Translations under genes and position numbers: made by a program
The notes under the pieces: model-generated
Told to the model about the DNA's origin: nothing
Database searches by the model: none
What the model saw: the letters and a program-made list of their open reading frames with translations, nothing else
Assembly (NCBI GenBank): GCA_031267485.1
Contig: JAIRYY010000272.1
Location: 1 to 5,114 of the forward strand
Length of the DNA stretch: 5,114 bases
Reading direction: 5' to 3'
Source of the DNA: Tannerella sp.
GTDB taxonomy: Bacteria; Bacteroidota; Bacteroidia; Bacteroidales; Tannerellaceae
Part shown: positions 1-5,114 of the stretch, piece by piece
Layout: every line of letters starts with the position of its first letter
How positions within the stretch are numbered: the first letter of the stretch is position 1

Positions 1-44
1 TCGTTCATCGTTCATCGTTCATAGTTAGATTCGTTCATCGTTCT
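1..44. repeat. 7-bp tandem repeat (TCGTTCA)n
   Basis: Three perfect head-to-tail copies of TCGTTCA lie at 1-7, 8-14 and 15-21. A 9-bp interruption (TAGTTAGAT) follows, then two more copies at 31-37 and 38-44, the last ending in T instead of A. The array touches the window edge and may extend further left. It lies outside any gene, beyond the 3' end of the minus-strand operon. No function can be assigned. Confidence 0.85.
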
Positions 45-52
45 ATTATGAA

Positions 53-65
53 TGCCCGCCGGGCA
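53..65. repeat. Small GC-rich palindrome downstream of the GRE operon
   Basis: TGCCCGCCGGGCA is a perfect odd-length palindrome with 6-bp arms around one base; a realistic RNA hairpin would be a 5-bp stem with a 3-nt loop. It lies about 90 bp beyond the stop of the minus-strand activator gene. Read on the minus strand it is followed by TTCATAATAG rather than a T-run, so it is not a canonical intrinsic terminator. It could still stop or stabilise the operon transcript. Confidence 0.45.
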
Positions 66-93
66 AACGACCGTCCATCTTCAGACTGTAATT

Positions 94-108
94 CTTAGGT
101 CGAACTCA
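94..108 (-). repeat. TGAGTTCGAnnTAAG motif, left copy
   Basis: Read on the minus strand this is TGAGTTCGACCTAAG. It matches the plus-strand TGAGTTCGATATAAG at 4919-4933 at 13 of 15 positions, so the two copies form an imperfect inverted repeat around the three genes. The left copy also sits inside a 6-bp stem (TCTTAG at 93-98, CTAAGA at 114-119). A dispersed genomic repeat or an element end are both possible. Confidence 0.5.
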
Positions 109-137
109 GGTTACTAAGATACAAGCAAAACATCAAT

Positions 138-152
138 TATAAACAATTTATA
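138..152 (-). terminator. Possible weak terminator of the GRE operon
   Basis: TATAAA at 138-143 and TTTATA at 147-152 form a 6-bp A/T-only stem with a 3-nt loop, starting two bases past the activator stop codon on the minus strand. Downstream on that strand is a T-containing stretch but no solid T-run. The stem is weak, and it is offered only because it is the hairpin closest to the operon end. Confidence 0.2.
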
Positions 153-154
153 CT

Positions 155-1102
155 TCACATGGCATGGTTATGTGCATTGCTTTTCATCGTGGTCTCTTTA
201 CTCTTTACGCTTTCGATTTTCCGTAAAATACGCTGTTCAAAATCCTGAATTTCGGCGTGAGAGGGTTCCCGGTAGGAAGAGCCGGTGTTTTTCAATCCGA
301 GTTTTTCAAGTTTGGATATGCCCATGCGATGATATGGTATGACTTCCACTCCCGATATTTTTAAAGAATCAACCAGGTTAGCCAGCGTCTGCACGTATGT
401 TTCGTTATAATGAAAATCGGGAATAAACAAGATACGCAATATGATACCTGTTTCCGAGGCCGATGCCGTTTTCAGGTTGTCCAGTATCGCAGATAGCGCA
501 ACGCCGGTGAGTTTACGGTGAAGCGTTTCGTCCAGCATCTTTATATCCCAAAGCAACAAATCGGTATGAGGCAACAATGAAAGCAAATCCTCCTTACGCC
601 CGAAGCCCGAAGTTTCAACGGCGGTATGAATTTCATTCCCTTTGGCCGTCTTTAATAATGCCGCTGAAAATTCGGGCTGCATTAATACTTCGCCTCCCGA
701 AAGAGTAATACCGCCGTTGGAATGAATATAGTATGCCTTGTCGCGCAAGACTTCTTCGACAACCTCGTCAACGGAGTATTCCCTCCCGACGGCTTCCAGC
801 GCTCCATACATGCAGGCATCGACACAAAGCAAACAATCCCGGCAATATGCGTTCCTTAATTTGCCGTCGGCAAGTATGCGGTGCGCATCATGCCATGGAC
901 ATGCTTTTGCGCACTCGCCGCAATTAACGCATCGCATCTTGTGGAACAACAATTCCGTTTCCGCATGTCGGGATTCGGGATTATGACACCAGCGGCAACG
1001 CAACGGACAGCCTTTCAGGAAAACCGTCGTGCGAATGCCCGGTCCGTCGTGCGTGCAGAAATGCTGTATGTCAAAAATGCGCCCTCTTGCCTGTTTTGTC
1101 AC
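155..1102 (-). CDS. Glycyl radical enzyme activating enzyme (radical SAM, with two ferredoxin-type 4Fe-4S clusters)
   Basis: A PflA-like activase that reductively cleaves S-adenosylmethionine and abstracts a hydrogen from the radical glycine of its partner GRE, encoded just upstream. Numbered from the GTG start (315 aa), it shows the family N-terminus [23 protein letters not shown], and the radical SAM cysteines C32, C36 and C39 (CX3CX2C). An inserted two-cluster ferredoxin domain follows (C58, C61, C64, C68; then C87, C90, C93, C97), as in activases of non-PFL glycyl radical enzymes, and then the SAM-binding GGE at 136-138. Start choice: an upstream in-frame ATG at 1153 would add 17 residues unlike the family and overlap the GRE by 55 bp. 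The GTG at 1102-1100 overlaps the GRE stop as GTGA, typical of translational coupling, and puts the conserved motif about six residues in. No export signal is visible, so it should act in the cytoplasm. The tail is rich in His, Asn and Ala (NAHNHAM). Function is secure; the exact start is likely but unproven. Confidence 0.93.
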   Translation of the reverse strand: MTKQARGRIFDIQHFCTHDGPGIRTTVFLKGCPLRCRWCHNPESRHAETELLFHKMRCVNCGECAKACPWHDAHRILADGKLRNAYCRDCLLCVDACMYGALEAVGREYSVDEVVEEVLRDKAYYIHSNGGITLSGGEVLMQPEFSAALLKTAKGNEIHTAVETSGFGRKEDLLSLLPHTDLLLWDIKMLDETLHRKLTGVALSAILDNLKTASASETGIILRILFIPDFHYNETYVQTLANLVDSLKISGVEVIPYHRMGISKLEKLGLKNTGSSYREPSHAEIQDFEQRILRKIESVKSKETTMKSNAHNHAM

Positions 1103-3339
1103 ACCACGGTCTGCTGCGTCCGTTGAATAATCATATCCTGCCATTCCCTGCACAGCGTATTAAATCTTGCCGACCAGCCCGCAACGCGTACCGGCAGATT
1201 CGGATATTTTTCCGGATGCATCTGCGCATCAATCAATGTAGCCGTGTCTACAACGTCGACGTGCATGTAAAATCCCCCTTTCTCGCCGAATACCTTTGTC
1301 AGCGCAACCAATGCTTTAATCCCGTTTTCCCCGCGCACCGATTCGGGCAGGATTTTCAACTCGACCGTGGCTCCGTTGCAGCATTTCGTGAAATTCATCC
1401 TGCAGTACGAATTCAATACCGCCGTCGGGCCTTTTTTGTCCGTCCCCGGAGAGGGCGAGCAGTTTGTCGCAAGAATGTCGCCGGTTTTTCCTCCTGAAGG
1501 ATTCGCCTTCCGCATCATCCTCCAGTCTACTTCCCTGCCGAAGGTGCTGATTCCGCAGGGACGCAAAACGCCGTTCCGTTCCTTTACCCCGGCGACGAGA
1601 GCGGTATAATCGTCGAAAACCCTGCACATCATCGCATCGCTTTCCCTCTCGTCATTTCCATAGAACGTGAAGCGATTGCGTATCAAACGGCGCATGCCTT
1701 CGTTCATATCCCAGTTGTTACGCAGTATTTCAACGAAATCGTCCAATCCGATGCACCGTTCTTCGTATACCATTTTTTTGAGAACCAGCAGGCTGTTTGC
1801 CACATCCGTCACGCCTCCCGCGTGAATCCCCTGCACCGAATATTTCGGCCCGCGTTCGTAATAACCTTTCCCTTTTTCCACGCATCCTTCGACAAACATC
1901 GAAACCAGCGGGGTCGTATTGTCATGGTCGTTGTAAAAGGTATCTATCCTGTTCTGCATACCGGTTATCTCCCCGTCAAGCTCCGACACGAACGCCCCGT
2001 ACAAGGATTCAAAATCGGCATATCCCGGTGCGGTTGCCTCCTCGCCGTCAAGTTTCAATGCACGGAAGAGGGATTGCATCATATCAAAGGGCCAGTATGT
2101 GAATGCCGTTTTCCCCGGAATAATTGCTTCCCAGCAACCGTCATTGGTAAATTCGCGGGCTTCCTCCTGCGGATAACCGAATTTTATTAATCCCTCGATG
2201 ACAACGTCTTCATTGTATACCGATACGATGCCCCCGCCAAAACGCTGGACTCCGGCTATTTTCCTCAACAACTTTTCGGGCGTACGCCGGTTAATGCGCA
2301 CGGCTACCGGATAATCGGCGATATGCAATTCTTCTATGACGTCAAGCACGAGATAGGTGACGTCGTTGGTTACCTCCTTCCCGTTTTTGTCCGTCCCGCC
2401 CAGAATGACATTCTGGTAAAACTGTGCATCGCCGGTAGGGTTCGGGGCCGCGCCTATCCATTCCGTTCCCTTTATCCAGAAATGAGCGATTAATTCACGC
2501 GCTTCGTCCAGTGTTATCCTGCCGTTTTTCAAATCTTTTTCCAGGTACGGATAAAGCATCCGGTCAATGCGTCCGATGCCCGACCAGTTTCCCATCAGCC
2601 GCTGGAAGGCATACATAGACCAAAGCGCCTGTACCGCCTGGCGAAAATTTTCGGGTTCATTCTCCGGGACGCGTTCAAGCGTATCAATCAACGCTTGCAG
2701 GGATTCGCCTTCTTCCGCCGTCGCCTCTGCCATTTGCTTTCCGAGCAGTTCGATATTGCGATTCTGCCATACCGCAGCTGCTTCAAGCGTTTTCAACATC
2801 GACTGCAACAAATCCACGCCGTGGTTGTCCAAACCGCCCCGCTCCAATCGCCCGTTAATTTCAGAGCGCAATCCCCTGTATCCCGTCTTGAGGACTTTCT
2901 CAAAACCTATGGTCGTGTGGCTCGTCGAGCCAATGTTCAACAGCGGCGTAACGTGACAGGCAGCTTCCAGCAGTGTGGCCGCCCCGACGATCAATTCTCC
3001 CGGCAATATCCTGAGAGGCGCATTTCGTGCGACGCTCATCGCCGCCAAAGCATACTTACGGGATGCCGGCAAGGATGCGTCCTGCAATTCGGGGACATTC
3101 CAGTCAGCCTTTACAAGACTGCGCCCAAACTCGCCCGACAGACCTTTTTGCGCCAGTTCGTGAGTTATTGCGCCAAGACGACGGGGTCTTTCCGGTTGCC
3201 ACGACAATCGCCAGCGGTTTTCATTCGCAATACCGGTGTTTTCTCCGGCCAATGCCGGTAATCCCAATGACAGGGCGCAAACGCCAAGAGATGTTCTTTT
3301 CAGAAATTCTTTCCTTGAAATACGATTCTTTGTTTCCAT
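1099..3339 (-). CDS. Glycyl radical enzyme (PFL-like superfamily) with Tat-type leader, substrate unknown
   Basis: A 746-residue glycyl radical enzyme. The C-terminal radical loop is [10 protein letters not shown] with the radical Gly at 721; the usual motif has Tyr after the Gly, here Trp. The active-site loop is [12 protein letters not shown], with thiyl Cys402 and Glu404 in the GCxE arrangement of dehydratase- and lyase-type GREs; the Cys-Cys pair of true pyruvate formate-lyase is absent. Other family landmarks are GELIVGA (114-120), [11 protein letters not shown] (140-150), QNVILGG (309-315), the CVEKGK region near 486 and KGPTAVLNS (636-644). The C-terminal domain carries NPSGG near 613 where most relatives have PDGR, and MHVDVVD near 692 where QFNVVD is usual. 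Residues 1-31 look like a twin-arginine-type export leader (separate entry). An in-frame TAA lies 9 nt upstream of the ATG and the next Met is residue 101, inside the conserved domain, so the start is well fixed. It is co-transcribed with its activase. The chemistry cannot be assigned from sequence alone. Confidence 0.95.
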   Translation of the reverse strand: METKNRISRKEFLKRTSLGVCALSLGLPALAGENTGIANENRWRLSWQPERPRRLGAITHELAQKGLSGEFGRSLVKADWNVPELQDASLPASRKYALAAMSVARNAPLRILPGELIVGAATLLEAACHVTPLLNIGSTSHTTIGFEKVLKTGYRGLRSEINGRLERGGLDNHGVDLLQSMLKTLEAAAVWQNRNIELLGKQMAEATAEEGESLQALIDTLERVPENEPENFRQAVQALWSMYAFQRLMGNWSGIGRIDRMLYPYLEKDLKNGRITLDEARELIAHFWIKGTEWIGAAPNPTGDAQFYQNVILGGTDKNGKEVTNDVTYLVLDVIEELHIADYPVAVRINRRTPEKLLRKIAGVQRFGGGIVSVYNEDVVIEGLIKFGYPQEEAREFTNDGCWEAIIPGKTAFTYWPFDMMQSLFRALKLDGEEATAPGYADFESLYGAFVSELDGEITGMQNRIDTFYNDHDNTTPLVSMFVEGCVEKGKGYYERGPKYSVQGIHAGGVTDVANSLLVLKKMVYEERCIGLDDFVEILRNNWDMNEGMRRLIRNRFTFYGNDERESDAMMCRVFDDYTALVAGVKERNGVLRPCGISTFGREVDWRMMRKANPSGGKTGDILATNCSPSPGTDKKGPTAVLNSYCRMNFTKCCNGATVELKILPESVRGENGIKALVALTKVFGEKGGFYMHVDVVDTATLIDAQMHPEKYPNLPVRVAGWSARFNTLCREWQDMIIQRTQQTVV
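3247..3339 (-). other. Twin-arginine-like signal peptide of the GRE (RK variant)
   Basis: Residues 1-31 form a basic n-region with SRKEFLKR (residues 8-15), a moderately hydrophobic stretch [16 protein letters not shown] (16-31), and an AxA-like site (ALA|GE) after residue 31. This matches the Tat consensus SRRxFLK except that the second Arg is Lys, a change tolerated in some Tat substrates. Cys21 is preceded by LGV and does not fit a lipobox. The leader precedes the point where GRE-like sequence begins (about residue 50). Export of a GRE would be unusual; a non-cleaved membrane anchor or a non-functional leader are alternatives. Confidence 0.65.
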
Positions 3340-3352
3340 TGTTTTTTATTTT

Positions 3353-3386
3353 GACTATTAGACTATTTAGATTCTTTAGATTTGGA
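3353..3386. repeat. Degenerate 8-9 bp tandem repeat in the GRE leader
   Basis: Four diverged units follow each other: GACTATTA (3353-3360), GACTATTTA (3361-3369), GATTCTTTA (3370-3378) and GATTTGGA (3379-3386). They lie in the predicted 5' untranslated leader of the GRE transcript, ending 13 bp before the start codon. No binding role can be shown. Confidence 0.5.
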
Positions 3387-3432
3387 CTTGAACGACAGTA
3401 GCAATTAGTATTTTAAAACTCATACGCCCCGA

Positions 3433-3444
3433 ATATATATATAT
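3433..3444. repeat. (AT)6 dinucleotide tract in the GRE leader
   Basis: Six uninterrupted AT units lie about 8-20 bases downstream of the predicted minus-strand transcription start. A tract this short is only a weak candidate for slippage; it may simply aid promoter melting. Confidence 0.6.
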
Positions 3445-3454
3445 CTTTCAATTG

Positions 3455-3485
3455 TTTGCAAATATATGAAAAAAACTTACCTTTG
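3455..3485 (+). promoter_or_regulatory. Bacteroidota-type promoter for the porin gene
   Basis: The -33 element TTTG (3455-3458) and the -7 element TACCTTTG (3478-3485) are separated by 19 bp, a full match to the Bacteroidota primary sigma consensus TTTG-N19-21-TAnnTTTG. Transcription should start near 3490, giving a leader of about 25 A/T-rich nt before the ATG at 3518. There is no Shine-Dalgarno sequence, as is normal in this phylum. Confidence 0.82.
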
Positions 3486-3491
3486 CGCAAA
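3459..3491 (-). promoter_or_regulatory. Bacteroidota-type promoter for the GRE-activase operon
   Basis: On the minus strand, TTTG (complement of 3488-3491) and TATATTTG (complement of 3459-3466) are separated by 21 bp, again a full consensus match. Transcription should start near 3452, leaving a leader of about 110 nt before the GRE ATG. The elements interleave with those of the plus-strand porin promoter: each promoter's -33 box abuts or overlaps the other's -7 box through the palindromes TTTGCAAA (3455-3462) and TTTGCGCAAA (3482-3491). Confidence 0.7.
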
Positions 3492-3517
3492 TTTTACATT
3501 AAATATACTGAATTTAT

Positions 3518-4750
3518 ATGAAGAAAATTATTCTCTTTGTCTTTTGTGCCGTAATATTTTATAGCGCCGGCGCTCAGAAAAAAAATTTCGATTACAGTTT
3601 TTACGGCTTTGTGAGAGGAGACCTTTACTATAACTCAAGAAGCAATGTTGAGGTCGTGGACGGGCTTTTTTATCTTTATCCGAGAGACGTGCTCTATGAT
3701 ACGGACGGGAAAGACCTTTACGCCACTCCGAGCAGCAGCCTTTATTCCTTTACGACCCGTTTGGGACTGAACATGAAAGGCCCCGACATAGGCTCTGCAA
3801 AAACATCCGCGAATATAGAATCCGATTTCGGCGGAACGACGGATATAAATTTCATGCTGCGCCTGCGACGCGCCTACGTGAAACTGGACTGGGACGGCGG
3901 TTCGTCCCTGCTGCTGGGTCAGACGTGGCACCCGCTGTTCGGCGAAGTCGTGCCCGACGTGCTGAACCTGGCTACCGGAGCGCCCTTCCAGCCTTTCAAC
4001 CGCAGTCCGCAGATAAGGTATCAGTTCCGGAAAAACGCCCTGACGCTTACCACCGCCGCAATCTACCAGTTGATATATACCTCCGCCGGGTTCAACGGCA
4101 AAAGCGAACAGTACCTTAAAGACGGCGTACTCCCCGAACTGTATCTGGGGGCGGACTACAAAAAAGGACGATTCATTGCCGGCGCAGGCATCGACATGCT
4201 GTCGCTCAAACCGCGCCTCGGCGTTATTCAGGAAGACAAGGGCCAAATGTTCCGCGTAAACGAGCGCGTGACCTCATTCTCTTACGACCTTCATGCCGGA
4301 TATACCGGCGAGAAACTGCAAGTATCGGGAAAGACCCTGCTTGCGTCCAATCAGACTCATACCGCAATGCTGGGCGGTTTTGGCGTCACCAGCATTGACT
4401 CTCGCACGGGAGAACAGCAGTACACGCCTTTCCGCCATTCCACATCATGGCTGAACGTCGTCTGCGGAAAAAAATATCAGGCCGGCCTTTTTGCCGGATA
4501 TACGAAAAATCTCGGCACGCCGGAAGTTCTTGCAAGCGCCGACAAGCTATACGGCTCCGGGCTGAATATCGACCGGTTTACCAATCTAAGTGTCTCCCTG
4601 CGCTATTCGCTGCCTCACTGGTTTGTCGGAATCGGCTACACCCTGGCGACAGCATGGTATGGTACAACGAGCCTCCCTTACGGAAAAGTCGTCGATACGC
4701 ACGACGTTACGAATCACCGCATCGAAAGTGTCTTCATGTATCTTTTCTAA
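3518..4750 (+). CDS. Outer-membrane beta-barrel porin-like protein
   Basis: A 410-residue secreted protein. The signal peptide is residues 1-19, with a Lys-Lys n-region, a hydrophobic core and cleavage at AGA|Q; Cys10 lies within the core and does not form a lipobox. The mature protein alternates aromatic and polar residues as in barrel strands, starting with FDYSFYGFVRGDLYY, and ends in VFMYLF with a C-terminal Phe, the usual outer-membrane assembly signal. The central motifs RLRRAYVKLDW (115-125), LLLGQTWHPLF (131-141) and SPQIRYQF (163-170) resemble the layout of DcaP-type porins (LRHAY, LAGQTW, QPQIRYT), which suggests a similar fold though not a known substrate. It has no TonB-dependent plug or SusD partner. 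It is divergent from the GRE operon across 178 bp and apparently shares its promoter core, so the two may be co-regulated. A role in substrate uptake for the GRE is inference. Confidence 0.85.
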   Translation: MKKIILFVFCAVIFYSAGAQKKNFDYSFYGFVRGDLYYNSRSNVEVVDGLFYLYPRDVLYDTDGKDLYATPSSSLYSFTTRLGLNMKGPDIGSAKTSANIESDFGGTTDINFMLRLRRAYVKLDWDGGSSLLLGQTWHPLFGEVVPDVLNLATGAPFQPFNRSPQIRYQFRKNALTLTTAAIYQLIYTSAGFNGKSEQYLKDGVLPELYLGADYKKGRFIAGAGIDMLSLKPRLGVIQEDKGQMFRVNERVTSFSYDLHAGYTGEKLQVSGKTLLASNQTHTAMLGGFGVTSIDSRTGEQQYTPFRHSTSWLNVVCGKKYQAGLFAGYTKNLGTPEVLASADKLYGSGLNIDRFTNLSVSLRYSLPHWFVGIGYTLATAWYGTTSLPYGKVVDTHDVTNHRIESVFMYLF

Positions 4751-4791
4751 AGAAAAGTCCGGGGAAATACAGTCATTTCAACGAACGGCTT

Positions 4792-4830
4792 ACAAAATTG
4801 GAGAAACTGTAAAATAAGAGATAATTTTGT
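4792..4830 (+). terminator. Possible A/T-rich stem-loop after the porin gene
   Basis: ACAAAATT (4792-4799) and AATTTTGT (4823-4830) are perfectly complementary 8-mers separated by 23 bases, beginning 41 bp after the porin stop. The long loop and the missing T-run make it a poor intrinsic terminator; nothing better lies closer to the gene. Confidence 0.2.
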
Positions 4831-4901
4831 GCATTGACCCTCGACTACGTATATCCTGACCAATACAATATTTCAGACCGGCGGAAGTCTGTGACCAACC
4901 A

Positions 4902-4919
4902 ACCCCGTCTATCTGGGGT
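4902..4919. repeat. Short GC stem-loop
   Basis: ACCCC (4902-4906) pairs with GGGGT (4915-4919) around an 8-nt loop. On the plus strand it is followed by GAGTTCGATA, not a T-run, so it is not a clear terminator. It abuts the right copy of the TGAGTTCGAnnTAAG motif. Confidence 0.35.
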
Positions 4920-4933
4920 GAGTTCGATATAAG
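4919..4933 (+). repeat. TGAGTTCGAnnTAAG motif, right copy
   Basis: TGAGTTCGATATAAG matches the inverted copy at 94-108 at 13 of 15 positions. The pair encloses the whole three-gene block, but the rest of the two flanks does not obviously match. Confidence 0.5.
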
Positions 4934-4962
4934 CCGAATCCCCTGTCGTCATTGTAAGGAAC

Positions 4963-4990
4963 GTAGAGACGGGGCGCGCCCCGTCTCTAC
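4963..4990. repeat. 28-bp perfect GC-rich palindrome
   Basis: The left half GTAGAGACGGGGCG is followed immediately by its exact reverse complement, with GGGGCGCGCCCC at the centre. It is bounded by 7-bp inverted arms AGGAACG (4957-4963) and CGTTCCT (5016-5022). GTCTCTAC, its right end, recurs at 5057-5064 beside a second stem-loop. This is the look of a REP-like or miniature mobile element. In RNA it would form a very stable hairpin that could protect or end the porin transcript. Confidence 0.8.
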
Positions 4991-5040
4991 TGCGTGCACG
5001 CGGCGATTGCTTCGTCGTTCCTCCTCGCTGGTTACGGGGA

Positions 5041-5064
5041 AGACGCGATAAAGCGCGTCTCTAC
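5041..5064. repeat. Stem-loop related to the 28-bp palindrome
   Basis: AGACGCG (5041-5047) and CGCGTCT (5054-5060) form a 7-bp stem around ATAAAG. The right side continues into GTCTCTAC (5057-5064), the same 8-mer that ends the large palindrome at 4990. The left arm lacks the matching GTAG, so this may be a decayed copy of the same repeat family. Confidence 0.6.
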
Positions 5065-5070
5065 ATCGCT

Positions 5071-5093
5071 GGCGCGGGCTACAAGCCCGTGCC
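5071..5093. repeat. 10-bp stem-loop, GGCGCGGGCT / AGCCCGTGCC
   Basis: GGCGCGGGCT (5071-5080), loop ACA, and AGCCCGTGCC (5084-5093) pair with one mismatch, which would be a G-U wobble in RNA. It belongs to the same palindrome cluster but is unrelated in sequence to the GTAGAGAC family. Confidence 0.65.
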
Positions 5094-5114
5094 AATCGGT
5101 ATCCGGCAAAATGG

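Larger units (their letters stand above)
4751..5114. other. Gene-free region with clustered palindromes
   Basis: These 364 bp hold no open frame with recognisable protein features. From about 4874 onward they are crowded with inverted repeats: CAGAC/GTCTG (4874-4878, 4887-4891), ACCCC/GGGGT (4902-4906, 4915-4919), the 28-bp palindrome at 4963-4990, GCGTGCACGC (4992-5001), and stem-loops at 5041-5060 and 5071-5093. The stretch CGATTGCTTCGTCGTTCCTC (5004-5023) resembles a dispersed repeat seen in many bacterial genomes (recalled, not searched). The pattern suggests REP- or MITE-like elements piled into a spacer between genes. Confidence 0.6.

Noticed and set aside
2552..2560. Second GCVE motif in the GRE near residues 485-488, located elsewhere in the gene (about 1876-1887), considered as an alternative active site
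   Set aside because: Its context ([13 protein letters not shown]) matches the conserved structural CIExGKD segment downstream of the active site. The true thiyl cysteine is in [12 protein letters not shown] at 398-409. The coordinates of this entry are only a placeholder within the gene.
2695..3261. 188-residue open frame on the plus strand, antisense to the GRE
   Set aside because: Its product is Arg/Cys/Gln-rich with no recognisable domain, and the opposite strand carries an unambiguous GRE. It is a shadow frame caused by the codon pattern.
3376..3423. 15-codon upstream open frame in the GRE leader (minus strand, MSFKILIATVVQVQI)
   Set aside because: It is complete with ATG and TAA, but has no ribosome-binding evidence, no run of regulatory codons and no attenuator-like hairpin. 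Short frames like this are common by chance.
3635..4246. 203-residue minus-strand frame inside the porin gene
   Set aside because: It lacks family motifs and lies fully within the well-supported porin coding sequence.
4447..4812. Plus-strand frame overlapping the porin end and running past its stop
   Set aside because: Low-complexity basic product in another frame. The porin ends naturally with a C-terminal Phe, so there is no sign of a frameshifted extension.
4963..5093. CRISPR array at the right end
   Set aside because: The palindromes differ from one another and there is no regular repeat-spacer periodicity.
5098..5114. ATG at 5111 as the start of a further plus-strand gene
   Set aside because: Only four bases remain in the window, so no coding potential can be judged.

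Overview
The window most likely comes from an anaerobic Bacteroidota (Bacteroidales-like) bacterium. The evidence is a pair of textbook Bacteroidota promoters (-33 TTTG, -7 TAnnTTTG), A/T-rich translation starts without Shine-Dalgarno sequences, a porin whose signal peptide ends in the typical GAQ, and an oxygen-sensitive glycyl radical system. The genus cannot be told from the sequence.

Layout. Positions 1-154 are non-coding and hold a 7-bp tandem repeat, a small GC palindrome and a 15-bp motif that recurs inverted near the right end. Positions 155-3339 (minus strand) are a two-gene operon: a glycyl radical enzyme (GRE, 1099-3339) followed by its radical SAM activating enzyme. I place the activator at 155-1102, starting at a GTG that overlaps the GRE stop by four bases. 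Positions 3340-3517 are a divergent intergenic region with two fully interleaved, oppositely directed promoters. Positions 3518-4750 (plus strand) encode an outer-membrane beta-barrel porin-like protein. Positions 4751-5114 hold no gene I can support, but a dense cluster of dispersed-type palindromes.

How the parts may work together. The activator would use S-adenosylmethionine and a reduced 4Fe-4S cluster to place a radical on Gly721 of the GRE. The GRE would then form a thiyl radical at Cys402 and carry out an unidentified C-C, C-O, C-N or C-S cleavage or rearrangement. The unusual point is that the GRE begins with an apparent twin-arginine-type (RK variant) export leader, with no alternative ATG before residue 101. 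GREs are normally cytoplasmic. If the leader works, the enzyme would be activated and folded in the cytoplasm and then moved to the periplasm, where the divergent porin could supply its substrate. This is inference, but leader, gene pairing and shared promoter all point the same way. The GRE also departs from the usual family motifs at several places, which suggests an uncharacterised subclass.
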